Below, piece by piece: positions 8,800-18,127 of a stretch of DNA of 64,000 nucleotides (within the stretch, counting starts at the first letter, position 1; each line of letters begins with the position of its first letter). Source of the DNA: Bacteroidota bacterium (GTDB lineage Bacteria > Bacteroidota > Bacteroidia > Chitinophagales > JADIYW01); NCBI GenBank assembly GCA_016705125.1, contig JADIYW010000009.1, forward strand, positions 28,449 through 92,448. The letters run 5' to 3'. The position numbers were made by a program, and so were the translations under genes. The notes below the pieces were generated by a model that worked only from the letters and a program-made list of their open reading frames with translations, was not told the DNA's origin and ran no database searches.

Positions 8800-10999
8800 T
8801 TTGATTTTTCTTATTTACATATTTAAAATAGGAAATCCAATATTGTTTTATATTTTCCCAATCATTTTTGTGCGCATCCGTAAATTTAATACCTTGAATT
8901 GAAATACTTATTGGTTTTAATTTATACTCTATTTTATCACCCACTTTATTGGTGGTTATTACAGATGGTGCATCACACAATTTTTTACCCAATATTTTCC
9001 TATTCTCACAAAATTCCAAAAATGCTTTTTCGTTTTTCATTTGTTCAAATGCCAATATTATAGTATTGCATTGCGTACCCGACAGGTTGCCTTCAAATTT
9101 ATTGGCAGCTTGTTTGGCATTGAAGTCAATTTTTTTCCGTATAAAAATATTATTTGCATTGTTGATATAATCTTGTATAAAAGTTGTATCTATTGTAATT
9201 TTATCCTTATCAAAATCAGATAAACTAAAACTAGAAGGACTATACTCCTTCATACTGCATTGCCCAAAACCTAGATATTGCCACTCGCCAAGAGAAAAAG
9301 AATTGGGCAAGCAAGCAGGCAATTGGTCAAATGTGATCAAAAAAGCTGACCCAGCCTCAAAAGCAGCATACTCCATACCTCCTCCTTTCCATTGTTGATT
9401 AGCCACCATAGCCGAACTGAGTTGAAAAACGGCTTTTATATCGCTTATTGTTGCTCCTTCAAATTGCTTTATATATTCCTTAAAAGTGTCCAAATCGGGC
9501 GTAGCTTTTCCATATTGGTTAAATACAATCAATGGTGATTGGCACGTGATAATAAATTTTTTAGTTTCTGTTTCGATACAACTGTATTCTTCATCACCTT
9601 CTCCTTCTTGCAATACTTCAATACATTGTTGCTTTGCTACATCTTTTATATCAATACATTTCATTTCGCCATACTGTGTATTTGCCGAGCGGCCTACCTG
9701 TATGGTGCTTTCTGTTGGCATAAGGGTTGTTATATAATCAATTAGATATTCTGGCCCAGATAGTTCAAAAGCATATTGGGTTCCTGCTACTATTGATTCG
9801 TAATAAAACATTTCTCCTTCTAAATTTCTACCCGAAATGCGTTCTTTTTCACTATCCCGAGATATATGAAAATGGATATCTTTTGAAATAGAAAGTACCT
9901 TCTCTTCGTCATTCACAAAAGCTGGTGCAAATTTTAAATTTTTTTCTTCTGAACTAAAAATATCTTCTTTCTCATTTTTCTTTTTATTCTTTATATAATA
10001 CCACTGCATGCTGAGGGGATAAAATACATTTCCCTTTGCATAAGGAAAACCAAATCCAAATTTTACATCTTCAGACAAAATTGCCTTGAAAAAAATGGGA
10101 TTTAAGTGTGCATTTTTGCCACATGATTGATTAGCAATTATTTTGCTTGCTATCTTACCTCTAATCGTATTTCCTGAAATCACTACACCTGTTTCGATAG
10201 TATTTGGGTCGCCGCCCTTTTGGGGAAGTATTATATTATTTGTAGCTTCAAAAATCCATTGCTTAGAAATGAAACCATTTTTTGTTTGGTCTAAATTCGT
10301 TTCGGAAATATTTTCATTTTTAGATTCATTAGTACTGTTTACTTTTATCAAAGCAATGTATTGCTCAATTTCATTCCAGCCTATATTTTCTGTTTCAATT
10401 TTTATAAATCCATTTCCTCTATTGCGCCTAGTGCCAATATTGCGCAGTTCAATAAGGGCAAGTACTAGCAATGCATTTTCTACTGCTGTACAATTTTTCG
10501 TATCAAGAGACCAATCAAAAACGATATTGGGCTGTATAGCTCTAAATTTGCGCAGCGATTTTTCCTTTGCCGTTCCTTTATAATTATTATCTTTTTCATC
10601 AAAATGTGCAATGGTGGTTTGATTAATTATACTGGTGTATTTGCTTAGTATCTGTGCTTTTGAAATTTTTATCCCATTTTTTTCATCATTGTTATAAGCC
10701 AATATATGTGCTTTGTATTTGGAATCTGGCAATATTGCATTCGCAAATCTTAACTTGCCTTTTTGGGTAGCGGTTCCAAATATAGAAACCATCAAATCCA
10801 TATTATTTCCACCCAATCGAATTAATACATTATAGGCTGCTTCTTTGAGCAATCCTTTTAATCTGCGTCCATTGATGTATGGAAAACCCATTTCGTCGTA
10901 TAGTATATTTACATCGGCATCCGCATCTCCACCTCTACCCGCTGTGATGGTAAATGATTTGGTTTTAATTTTTATGTTCATATTATTCGGTTTAGGCAT
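8765..10999 (-). CDS. csx10: Cas7-Csx10 fusion RAMP protein
   Basis: A 744-residue fusion. The N-terminal third is Cas7-like (YINGRRLKGLLKEAA, IFGTATQKGKL, and the glycine-rich GTRRNRGNGFIKIE near residue 195). The rest resembles Csx10, the Cas5-type subunit that defines type III-D (GVVISGNTIRGKIASKI, GRSANTQYGEMKCI, GGMEYAAFEAGSAF, LGFGQC). Csx10 is expected to bind the 5' handle of the crRNA next to Cas10. The start MPKPNN overlaps the cas10 stop by 8 bases; MNIKIK at 10981 also fits. Confidence 0.78.
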   Translation of the reverse strand: MPKPNNMNIKIKTKSFTITAGRGGDADADVNILYDEMGFPYINGRRLKGLLKEAAYNVLIRLGGNNMDLMVSIFGTATQKGKLRFANAILPDSKYKAHILAYNNDEKNGIKISKAQILSKYTSIINQTTIAHFDEKDNNYKGTAKEKSLRKFRAIQPNIVFDWSLDTKNCTAVENALLVLALIELRNIGTRRNRGNGFIKIETENIGWNEIEQYIALIKVNSTNESKNENISETNLDQTKNGFISKQWIFEATNNIILPQKGGDPNTIETGVVISGNTIRGKIASKIIANQSCGKNAHLNPIFFKAILSEDVKFGFGFPYAKGNVFYPLSMQWYYIKNKKKNEKEDIFSSEEKNLKFAPAFVNDEEKVLSISKDIHFHISRDSEKERISGRNLEGEMFYYESIVAGTQYAFELSGPEYLIDYITTLMPTESTIQVGRSANTQYGEMKCIDIKDVAKQQCIEVLQEGEGDEEYSCIETETKKFIITCQSPLIVFNQYGKATPDLDTFKEYIKQFEGATISDIKAVFQLSSAMVANQQWKGGGMEYAAFEAGSAFLITFDQLPACLPNSFSLGEWQYLGFGQCSMKEYSPSSFSLSDFDKDKITIDTTFIQDYINNANNIFIRKKIDFNAKQAANKFEGNLSGTQCNTIILAFEQMKNEKAFLEFCENRKILGKKLCDAPSVITTNKVGDKIEYKLKPISISIQGIKFTDAHKNDWENIKQYWISYFKYVNKKNQNAEKKTKNGSN

Positions 11000-12509
11000 T
11001 TTCGATTATTTGGGTAGTTTCTTCGCTTAAGGCAAGGTATTTTGTAGGATAAAAATCGAGTAATTCAATCATGTCAAAGTATTCATCTTTTATATCTGGA
11101 TAATCCCCCTTAATATCTAATGTCTTTTGTTCCAATTGTCGCAAACGGAGGCCCAATAAATCTTTGTCTATTTCATCGCCATTGAGTAGGGTTTGTTTTA
11201 TTTTTTGAGTTTGATTTTTGGCAATTTTAGCTGTGTCGGTAAAATGTTTCATCCCATTTATTAGATTCCTATATTCAACTTCTAAAAGATAAGGCCCTTT
11301 GTACAATTTTTCATTCTTATAATTTGTATAATATTGTGTTCTAATATCGGCCAAAGAGCCACTTATGCCATTTGTCGCTATATGGTAGCTAATGGCCGAC
11401 GGATAACCTGTTTGTACTTTTTCTTCTGCTTTTATTTTTGCTTTTTCCTTTGCTTCTTGGCAAAGTGCGTCGGCTAAATAGTATATTTTACTAAATGGAT
11501 ATTTAGTTTTGGCTATGGCTATTCCAGCACAGGCATTGTAATATTTTTCTTTAATTTTTACAGCAGAAAATATTTCAATGAATTTTTCTGCCAAATACAC
11601 TCCCAATGTACCTTCGCAAACAAAAGTAATATCGTCGCCTCCAATTATAATTGGGCGAATGGGCAATATCGTTTTATCACCGTCTTTTTGTAAGTTTAAA
11701 TTATAAGTATCAAGTTCATTTATCATTTCAGTTATCAATGTCTTAAATGTACTTTTGCACAAATCATTTACTGCCTGAGATAGTGTTTGGGAATCCTTTA
11801 GGCTTTCACAACTCAAAAATTCATCACCAATCCCATTGCCATCAATATGTACTACTGCGATATAGCTTTTTTCATCGGGTTGGGCTAATTTGGATAATTC
11901 ATCTGTAAAGGTATAATTGTTTTTATTATCGCCTTCTATTAATTCGAGGTGCTTGTTTTTGGCACTATCTACATAAGTTAATCTTGCTTTGGCACTTGCC
12001 GATATTTTATCTCCTTGTTGGGTATCTACTGCAATATTGCCAGTAAAAACACAGTTATCGTGAAAAGGCGATTTGGCAAGTGGCATATTAAACCGATAGC
12101 TATTTCGGCATATAATAAGGCTTTTTATCAATATGCTAAAGTGCGTTTTGTAATTAGTGCCTATACAAAAATCATTTTTAATACCATATATAATTGGCAA
12201 ACCAGGCAATGACAAATACACTTTTGTAAAAAATATTTTTAAAAAAGCATTTGCTTGTGTTTCATCGTTAAAAAACAATAAGGCATTTCCGCCACCTACA
12301 AAGCCAATAGTGCCAGTAGTGTTAATGGGCATTTTGCCATCCCACCAAGGGGTGGTTTTATCCAAACCTAAAAATTCGACACCATACAATACATGCTCTA
12401 TAATGTAGGATGCGCCAAGGTTTTCTTTTAGCTTATTGCTTTGAAAAATGTATTTTTGTATCGATAGCACATCTATCAATACCGCAGTAGGTAATTGGGT
12501 TTCTCTCAT
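10992..12509 (-). CDS. cas10: Cas10 without HD domain, cyclase motif intact
   Basis: A 505-residue Cas10-type protein. It starts directly with the first palm unit (LIDVLSIQKYIFQSNKLKENLGAS, residues 11-34), with no HD phosphohydrolase ahead of it. The second palm has VVHIDGNGIGDEF (219-231) and the cyclase motif IIIGGDDITF with GGDD at 290-293. The helical C-terminal part corresponds to the D4 domain. Intact GGDD predicts cyclic oligoadenylate synthesis on target RNA binding; lack of HD means no Cas10 DNase. The ATG overlaps the stop of the upstream 50-aa ORF (ATGA). Confidence 0.9.
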   Translation of the reverse strand: MRETQLPTAVLIDVLSIQKYIFQSNKLKENLGASYIIEHVLYGVEFLGLDKTTPWWDGKMPINTTGTIGFVGGGNALLFFNDETQANAFLKIFFTKVYLSLPGLPIIYGIKNDFCIGTNYKTHFSILIKSLIICRNSYRFNMPLAKSPFHDNCVFTGNIAVDTQQGDKISASAKARLTYVDSAKNKHLELIEGDNKNNYTFTDELSKLAQPDEKSYIAVVHIDGNGIGDEFLSCESLKDSQTLSQAVNDLCKSTFKTLITEMINELDTYNLNLQKDGDKTILPIRPIIIGGDDITFVCEGTLGVYLAEKFIEIFSAVKIKEKYYNACAGIAIAKTKYPFSKIYYLADALCQEAKEKAKIKAEEKVQTGYPSAISYHIATNGISGSLADIRTQYYTNYKNEKLYKGPYLLEVEYRNLINGMKHFTDTAKIAKNQTQKIKQTLLNGDEIDKDLLGLRLRQLEQKTLDIKGDYPDIKDEYFDMIELLDFYPTKYLALSEETTQIIENA

Positions 12510-12658
12510 TTTAAAATCTCTTTTAATTTAATTTTAATTTGGTTCTTACTTTGGTCATAATTTACAAAACAGATATTTTTGGAAATAGAGCCCGTTTCTA
12601 CCTCTAGTTCGTCTTTTAGTTTGTCTTCGCCTATTGGATTTCCCTTTTCATCTTTCAT
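12506..12658 (-). CDS. 50-aa small protein between the CARF effector and cas10
   Basis: The ATG lies 2 bases after the effector's TAA, and the TGA overlaps the cas10 ATG (ATGA). The product is charged, starts MKDEKGNPIGEDKLKDEL and ends in a lysine/isoleucine-rich tail (IKIKLKEILK). Perfect packing on both sides supports translation. I recognise no family; an effector-specific antidote or a small Cas10 partner are guesses from position only. Confidence 0.5.
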   Translation of the reverse strand: MKDEKGNPIGEDKLKDELEVETGSISKNICFVNYDQSKNQIKIKLKEILK

Positions 12659-12660
12659 AT

Positions 12661-13984
12661 TTATTGTTGCAAAATTACAGCTTTGGCCTCTTCTCCCCCC
12701 AATTGTCTAGCTCGGTGCAACACTTCAAATCCTTTTCGTTTAATATCGCCTATTTCTTGTTGCCGAGTTACACTGATTACGTACAATCGGTAACCAAATA
12801 AAACCAATACATCAAGTTCAAAATTTGCATCTTTACTTTTTGGGTTAAAATTTGCATCTTTTGCAAACACCCAATTCATACCTATTGATGTGCAGCCGTT
12901 CAAATTATTAGGATTTTTCAAAGCCTCTACTAGTTTGTAACAATAATGTTCGAGGTCTTGATTAAGCATAAAATAATTTACCCAATCTAAAAAAAAATTA
13001 AATTTAGTTGGGTCATTAAAAGAGGTTAATTTTACTGTTCTACTCCCATTTTCACCTTCAAATATTTTGAGTTCATCATCAAGGAAATTGTTTATTTGAA
13101 CTAAAACTGGAATACTATTATTTGAATTAAAATTCATTTGGTTTTTGAAAAACTCATTTAACAATTTTTGGTCTGGATAGGCATCGACAACTTTGTCAAT
13201 TTCAGATTTTAAACAACATTCATTAATTTTATATTTATCCTCTTTCAATTTTTCTTTTAACGCTTCTTTTAATTTATTTTTGAAATCATTAAAATCAATT
13301 TGGACATTTTTATTCATATCATTTTTAGTAAAACTAATTTTTGATTTTACTTTAAAAAAATTATACAAACTTTTTTGCCAGTTAGGTATTTTTTCTCCAT
13401 TCAAATAAAATTCCATGAAACTATTTAAAAGCCCATTGTATTCTGTTTTTTCATTTGCATAATTATATAAATGCAATTTTGCCAATTGCTCAAAAGTGAG
13501 CGTTACTTTAGTGGAAATGTCCTTTTTGGAAGTAGTGGTTATTGTGGGATTATTATCAAGGCTAAAAACTTCCATAATCAAACTGTCTTTGCGGGCATTG
13601 AGGTACGAAAATTTGGCACATGGATAATTTTTCCTAAACCAATTGTATATATGCACACTCATCGATTTGGTGCCGCCAGTATAGTTATACGTTATTTCTG
13701 TTGAGGTTGTTAAATGGGTTTTCAAATAATCTGTTAAATCACTTTCAATTGTTTTTCCATCCGATACGTCGGTAAGCGCTATAGGTTTTATACATTCGTC
13801 GCAATCGCCTAATAGTGCTTTTATTGCTTTTGCAAATTCTTCAGTAGAGGCCTGTCCTACATCATCATTTTTTTTTCGAATGCAAAAGTACAAATCTATT
13901 GTATTCCTTTTGATCAAGATAATACTTAGCACATACATATACAGGCAGCGGATTGGTGCCAACGGTAAGGACAAGGATTTTCAT
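12661..13984 (-). CDS. CARF-domain effector with Card1/Can2-like nuclease fold, frame broken at an A9 run
   Basis: The true start is ATG at 13984 (MKILVLTVGTNPLPVYVCAK, a clear CARF first strand). That frame stops after an A9 run (13868-13876); the adjacent frame continues with NDDVGQASTEEFAKAI, the CARF motif YNYTGGTKSMS and a C-terminal PD-(D/E)XK-like region (NWVFAKDANFN, FELDVLVLFGYRLYVISVT, then KGFEVLHRARQLGGEEA). Eight A's instead of nine would give one protein of about 440 residues. This layout matches cyclic-oligoadenylate-activated nucleases. Where related nucleases have a catalytic ECK, this one reads ISVT, so catalysis needs checking. First gene of the operon. The break may be slippage, phase variation or error. 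Confidence 0.72.
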
Positions 13985-14006
13985 ATTTTCAGTTGTTTAG
14001 TTTTTA

Positions 14007-14037
14007 TAAATATAAAATAATTTTTTATTTTCAACAA
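14007..14037 (-). promoter_or_regulatory. Candidate promoter of the CRISPR-cas operon
   Basis: Upstream of the effector ATG (13984) the minus strand reads TTGTTG, a gap of 17 bases, then TATATTTA, one mismatch from the Bacteroidota TAnnTTTG box. About 22 bases separate the box from the ATG. It is the only plausible start region in the 61 bases before the PBP gene ends. Confidence 0.35.
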
Positions 14038-14045
14038 TTAAAACA

Positions 14046-15191
14046 TTATTTTTTTTCTAAAACACCATATTTTTTTAAGATGGGTATTAACTGAATAAAC
14101 AAATCTTTAGCGGCCATATTCTTTGAATTAATCGGTATCCGTCCATATTCCATTATTCCAATGGTATATTGTTGATTAGAAATAATAAAGGTACTGCTGA
14201 TATTATCACTTCCCTGTTCACTTTCGGCAGTACCCGTTTTGGCAAAAATATTTGCAGTTTTGCAACTATCATATTCAAGTGCTTTTCCTACTTTGGCTGC
14301 AGTACCACTTAAAATTACATCATTCATTGCTGAAAAAAGAAGTGAACATTTTAAGGTGTCAATATTTAATTCTTTAAATGCCTTTTCTGTTCCATCTTCT
14401 GATATATTTAGCCTTCTTTTGGTAATCATTCTACCAAACATCTCCACCATTTCATGTAATGAATAAGGCTGTTGCCTACCAATAGCTAACCGATATAAAG
14501 GATTAAATTTATCCAAATTAATTTCAAATGCTTCTTCATTTGGCATCTCATCGAGCAATGCAGTATGATAATTGTCAGGTAAAATAGACATATCAAAAAA
14601 TTGCAAAAGGTAATTTTCGAATTCTTTAGGATGATTTTTTAACAAATCACGCAGAAGCCATGCAGCATAATCCCCATTTGATTTTCGAATAAAGGTTTTA
14701 AAATCGCATCCATTCACCATTTTAAATTGGTAATCATCGTCTATTTGCAATGCAATAAAAGCAAGTAAAGGCTTTTTAACCGAGCCAACTGGAAAATTTT
14801 TATCCTTAATATTAAACAAATTAGATGCAGGAAAAGAGGCACAACTAATTATTTGACCTGAATTATTATCAACAATCAAAACAGCACCTTGATTATTTTT
14901 ATTACCAATTTTTTGTAAATGGTTCTTGAGTTTTTGATTACAAACAGCATGCAAATCAGCATTAAATAAATTATTTTGAGCAAACAACATATTTTGATAA
15001 AAAGGATTAGAGAAATTTATTTCTTTCACTCTATTTACTTGTTGAAAATTAGCATATACTTTTCCAAAAGGAGCATCGAAACCACTCACCAAAATTGGTA
15101 AATTTTGAATAAAGTAATCAACATTACATTGATCCACAAATTTAAATCTGTTGGCTTCGAATTTATTTGATTGGCCTTCATAATTAGTCAA
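14046..15191 (-). CDS. Penicillin-binding protein transpeptidase-like, no membrane anchor
   Basis: A 381-residue protein with the transpeptidase domain from about residue 90: AVLIVDNNSGQIISCASFP, SVKK (S137-K140, the SxxK acylation motif), a degenerate SxN region (KSNGDY around 170-175), and FAKTGTAE (K318-G320). It should cross-link peptidoglycan peptides. No signal peptide, membrane helix or glycosyltransferase domain is visible, unusual for a class B PBP; anchoring through the SEDS partner is likely. Its ATG overlaps the SEDS stop by 4 bases (ATGA), the usual pairing of a SEDS polymerase with its PBP. Confidence 0.78.
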   Translation of the reverse strand: MTNYEGQSNKFEANRFKFVDQCNVDYFIQNLPILVSGFDAPFGKVYANFQQVNRVKEINFSNPFYQNMLFAQNNLFNADLHAVCNQKLKNHLQKIGNKNNQGAVLIVDNNSGQIISCASFPASNLFNIKDKNFPVGSVKKPLLAFIALQIDDDYQFKMVNGCDFKTFIRKSNGDYAAWLLRDLLKNHPKEFENYLLQFFDMSILPDNYHTALLDEMPNEEAFEINLDKFNPLYRLAIGRQQPYSLHEMVEMFGRMITKRRLNISEDGTEKAFKELNIDTLKCSLLFSAMNDVILSGTAAKVGKALEYDSCKTANIFAKTGTAESEQGSDNISSTFIISNQQYTIGIMEYGRIPINSKNMAAKDLFIQLIPILKKYGVLEKK

Positions 15192-16969
15192 TGAATTATT
15201 CGAAATACGTTACAGCATTCATTCAACCAGTATAATTTTACAGAATCTGAAAAAACCAAATTGTTTTCTTTGTTTCTTATTGGAAATGCTTGCTGTCTTA
15301 AAGTTGCTTCGGGTTTATTCCAAGAAATATAATTGTTTACTCTTGCCGCTTTAATAAAAAAAATTGAAAGCAATATAGTAGAACCCACTCCCAATAAAAA
15401 CATCAAATGCTTATGTTTATTCTTTAAATCAGCAAAATTTAAAACTTCTTTGCCCTCTATAAATTGTGTAGGATTGCCAAAGAAATTTTCGATTAGCAAT
15501 AAAATGATACAAAATAACAATACTTCAACCCACGAGGTACTCAAAAAAGGGATACTTTGCCCTGTAAGTGGCAATAAACCTATATTGGAAAAAATAGGAA
15601 ATACAAAAGATACCATTGAGATAGACAAAAGAAAAGCTACTAATGCAGATTCTCTTAATGGTCTTACATCAAAAACCTCAATCTCGTTTATTTGAAAAGG
15701 AAATATAATGCACCTAATTAACATTAAAAAAATTGAAACTATAAGTACAACTGTTGTAAAAAACAACACTATAAAAAAATAAGAACCTACAGCTGCAGAC
15801 CATAAAAAAACATAGTCAGTATGAAAAACATTTTTTACCCTCAGCGGTATAAAGCTTTTTTGAAATATGGGAGTTTCCATCTTCAAAATGCTCTTTAGAT
15901 GTAAACGGTTAAAAGCTACAGTTTCTTTGTCCTCTTCAGGCGCATTGGTGGCATAATTACTTTCCATACTAATAAATGGAGCATATAACCTAAAAAATTT
16001 CTTGTCATTCATTTTGTTTTTGCCATCAATGTAAAAATAGCTAGCAAAAACAATAAGCAATAATACACATATATATTTAAACCATGGAAACGAAAAAAAG
16101 CCTATGATAAAACAAGCTATAAAAGCATAAATTAAAGTACCAAAATCATTAGTAAAAAAGGTTAAAGAACCTGCATAAAAAATAATAATTAAATACCTAA
16201 TATCAATAGATCCAATTACAATTTTTGGAAATGAGAAAAACAAAAAAATCAATAGTATTTTAAAAACCAATAATATAGGAAACTGGAAAAAGGCTTCATT
16301 ATTGTTAAAACCTAAAACCAAAATGGTAACAAAAAAAACCAGAAGGAAAGATAAAATTGAAAATTTTTGTTTGAAAAAAGAAAAATATTTATAGTGATTG
16401 GCCTTAATGAAAAAGGTGAAATTGACTAACCAAATAGCAATTAAAAACAACCACCTATTACTATGTAGCGGAATTGATAAAATCAAAATTGGAAAGGATA
16501 AAAGGGCAACATTATTTAATAAAATACGAAGTTGAATTAGCATAACCAATATGGGATTTTTTATTTCCTTTTGATTTTTAAAAAGTTTAATTTGAAAAAC
16601 AATTATTAAAACAAAAGAAAAAAACAAAAGAAATATTTCCCATAATGAAAATCTTTTATTCAATGAAAAAACAAATTTATCAATACAAAAAAATCCGTTT
16701 TTTTGTTCTAATTTTGTGCTAATACCATTATTCAATTTTACAATTTTACAAGAAAAAAAACCAGGGTAAATTTGGAAACTATGTTGAAAAACTTTTGGTG
16801 CAATTTGTTCAAATAAAAAAACCTTAGATGTGGATTTTACTGAATTACAGTGTGCATTCAATTCATAATAATTTTGCATATTTGCTGCAATTGGAAAACT
16901 GACATTTAATGCTTCTGAATTGGAAATCAATATCATACCAAAATTCGTTTCTTTTATAGAGACATACAC
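15188..16969 (-). CDS. FtsW/RodA-like SEDS membrane protein
   Basis: 593 residues: an N-terminal soluble region of about 110 residues, then about ten hydrophobic helices. The C-terminal signature NIGLLPLTGQSIPFLSTS matches the SEDS hallmark (NxGxxPxTGxxxPFxS). SEDS proteins polymerise glycan strands from lipid II together with a PBP. It starts at GTG and lies in the same frame as the 147-residue reading frame just upstream, separated by one TAG (16976-16978). So the real protein could be about 740 residues with a longer soluble N-terminus. It is much more divergent than a housekeeping ftsW or rodA. Confidence 0.72.
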   Translation of the reverse strand: MYVSIKETNFGMILISNSEALNVSFPIAANMQNYYELNAHCNSVKSTSKVFLFEQIAPKVFQHSFQIYPGFFSCKIVKLNNGISTKLEQKNGFFCIDKFVFSLNKRFSLWEIFLLFFSFVLIIVFQIKLFKNQKEIKNPILVMLIQLRILLNNVALLSFPILILSIPLHSNRWLFLIAIWLVNFTFFIKANHYKYFSFFKQKFSILSFLLVFFVTILVLGFNNNEAFFQFPILLVFKILLIFLFFSFPKIVIGSIDIRYLIIIFYAGSLTFFTNDFGTLIYAFIACFIIGFFSFPWFKYICVLLLIVFASYFYIDGKNKMNDKKFFRLYAPFISMESNYATNAPEEDKETVAFNRLHLKSILKMETPIFQKSFIPLRVKNVFHTDYVFLWSAAVGSYFFIVLFFTTVVLIVSIFLMLIRCIIFPFQINEIEVFDVRPLRESALVAFLLSISMVSFVFPIFSNIGLLPLTGQSIPFLSTSWVEVLLFCIILLLIENFFGNPTQFIEGKEVLNFADLKNKHKHLMFLLGVGSTILLSIFFIKAARVNNYISWNKPEATLRQQAFPIRNKENNLVFSDSVKLYWLNECCNVFRIIH

Positions 16970-16975
16970 TCTATG

Positions 16976-17419
16976 CTAGGAATTACCACTAAGAATATTA
17001 AATCTAATTCCCTTTTTTAATGTGCTTTCATCAATAATTTCATTTGCTCCAAAATATCTTTTTTTAGATTTTTTGCTAAGTGATTTACAAACAGGATATT
17101 CAATGTTTGTGGCATCTATTTGGTTAGGAAATTTAATATTGATACTGTTTTTCCAAACATACTGTTTACTTGTTGAATCATATTTTAACGAACCCAAATT
17201 GTCTACCATTATATGCTTGGATTGAGGATAGGGAATATTTATTAAATTACCATCAAAAGCTGGTTTATTTGAAAAAGAATAGGTAAATGACTTATCCAAT
17301 AATAAACCTTCACATTTGATATTATATGGAATTTGACAACCAATTACCATGGTGAATATAGCATAAAATGCATATATTATGCATAAAAATGAAAGGAACT
17401 TTAAAAAACTATTTTTCAT
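16976..17419 (-). CDS. 147-aa membrane-anchored protein, possibly the N-terminus of the SEDS protein
   Basis: One N-terminal hydrophobic helix (about residues 8-28), then a soluble part with alternating polar/hydrophobic strands (SLKYDSTSKQYVWKNSI, FGANEIIDESTLKKGIRFNIL). It ends in TAG; skipping that codon continues in frame through HRVYVSIKE into the SEDS gene 9 bases later. Either two tightly spaced genes or one gene split by a nonsense mutation. No family recognised. Confidence 0.5.
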   Translation of the reverse strand: MKNSFLKFLSFLCIIYAFYAIFTMVIGCQIPYNIKCEGLLLDKSFTYSFSNKPAFDGNLINIPYPQSKHIMVDNLGSLKYDSTSKQYVWKNSINIKFPNQIDATNIEYPVCKSLSKKSKKRYFGANEIIDESTLKKGIRFNILSGNS

Positions 17420-17642
17420 TTTTATCCTTTTTGTTTTCTTGTAAAAGATTTAAAATACTTTCAAAAATTTCATCCGAAGTTCGGTCGTTTTTGGACATAG
17501 GAATCCCTATATTATTAATTAATTTATCCTTTTTGTATTTAAAAAGTTTGATTGGAATATCAACAAATGGGATATTTACATCAAAATTCCATTTGAGTCC
17601 ATTTGCCTTTCTACTTTTTAAAAATTGTAAAATTTTATTCAT
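17409..17642 (-). CDS. 77-aa hypothetical protein of the SEDS-PBP island
   Basis: A small basic protein (MNKILQFLKSRK at the start, QENKKDKNEK at the end). Its last codons overlap the start of the next gene by 11 bases and it lies 10 bases after the transglutaminase-like gene, so it belongs to the same transcript. No membrane helix and no recognised domain. Confidence 0.5.
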   Translation of the reverse strand: MNKILQFLKSRKANGLKWNFDVNIPFVDIPIKLFKYKKDKLINNIGIPMSKNDRTSDEIFESILNLLQENKKDKNEK

Positions 17643-17652
17643 AAGCTTTGTT

Positions 17653-18084
17653 TTATTTATTCCAATTATTAAATTTCATATCTAATTCATTTTCATCAAT
17701 TACTCGGTACTTTTTATGAAAAATATCGAATGACCTATAAGCTATATCAATTAGTTGAATCCCTTTCCCTCGCTTAACACCAAGGCAAGCATGAACTACT
17801 TCCTTTCCATCATTATCCATGGCCACTTCAACAAAGTGTGATTCGATATTGATGTATTTCAAAAATGCCATTTGTAAAATTACAAACTCACCGCATACTG
17901 CTCGTTTTTCATTATACACTTGTCTTGCACTTCTATAAAATTCGGTAGAATGATTTTCATCATATTTGATATTATCTAATATCCATAAGTATAAATTATA
18001 AATAAAATTATCCTCATTTGAATTTTTTCTGATTCTTTCAATGGCTGATTGCATTGATTTTGTTAATTTAAAAAATTTTTTCAT
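17653..18084 (-). CDS. Transglutaminase-like Cys-His-Asp protein
   Basis: A 143-residue protein with the transglutaminase/papain-like core: EKRAVCGEFVILQMAFLK (C64), HFVEVAMDNDGKEVVHAC (H98) and LIDIAYRSF (D113), in the right order and spacing for the catalytic triad. Members of this superfamily hydrolyse or ligate peptides and isopeptides, or act as inactive scaffolds. No signal peptide is visible. Next to a SEDS-PBP pair, a substrate in cell-wall peptides or protein cross-links is conceivable, but that is inference. Confidence 0.68.
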   Translation of the reverse strand: MKKFFKLTKSMQSAIERIRKNSNEDNFIYNLYLWILDNIKYDENHSTEFYRSARQVYNEKRAVCGEFVILQMAFLKYINIESHFVEVAMDNDGKEVVHACLGVKRGKGIQLIDIAYRSFDIFHKKYRVIDENELDMKFNNWNK

Positions 18085-18127
18085 TTACAATATTTTTCAT
18101 TTGAAATATTACTATTCAATATTTCGC

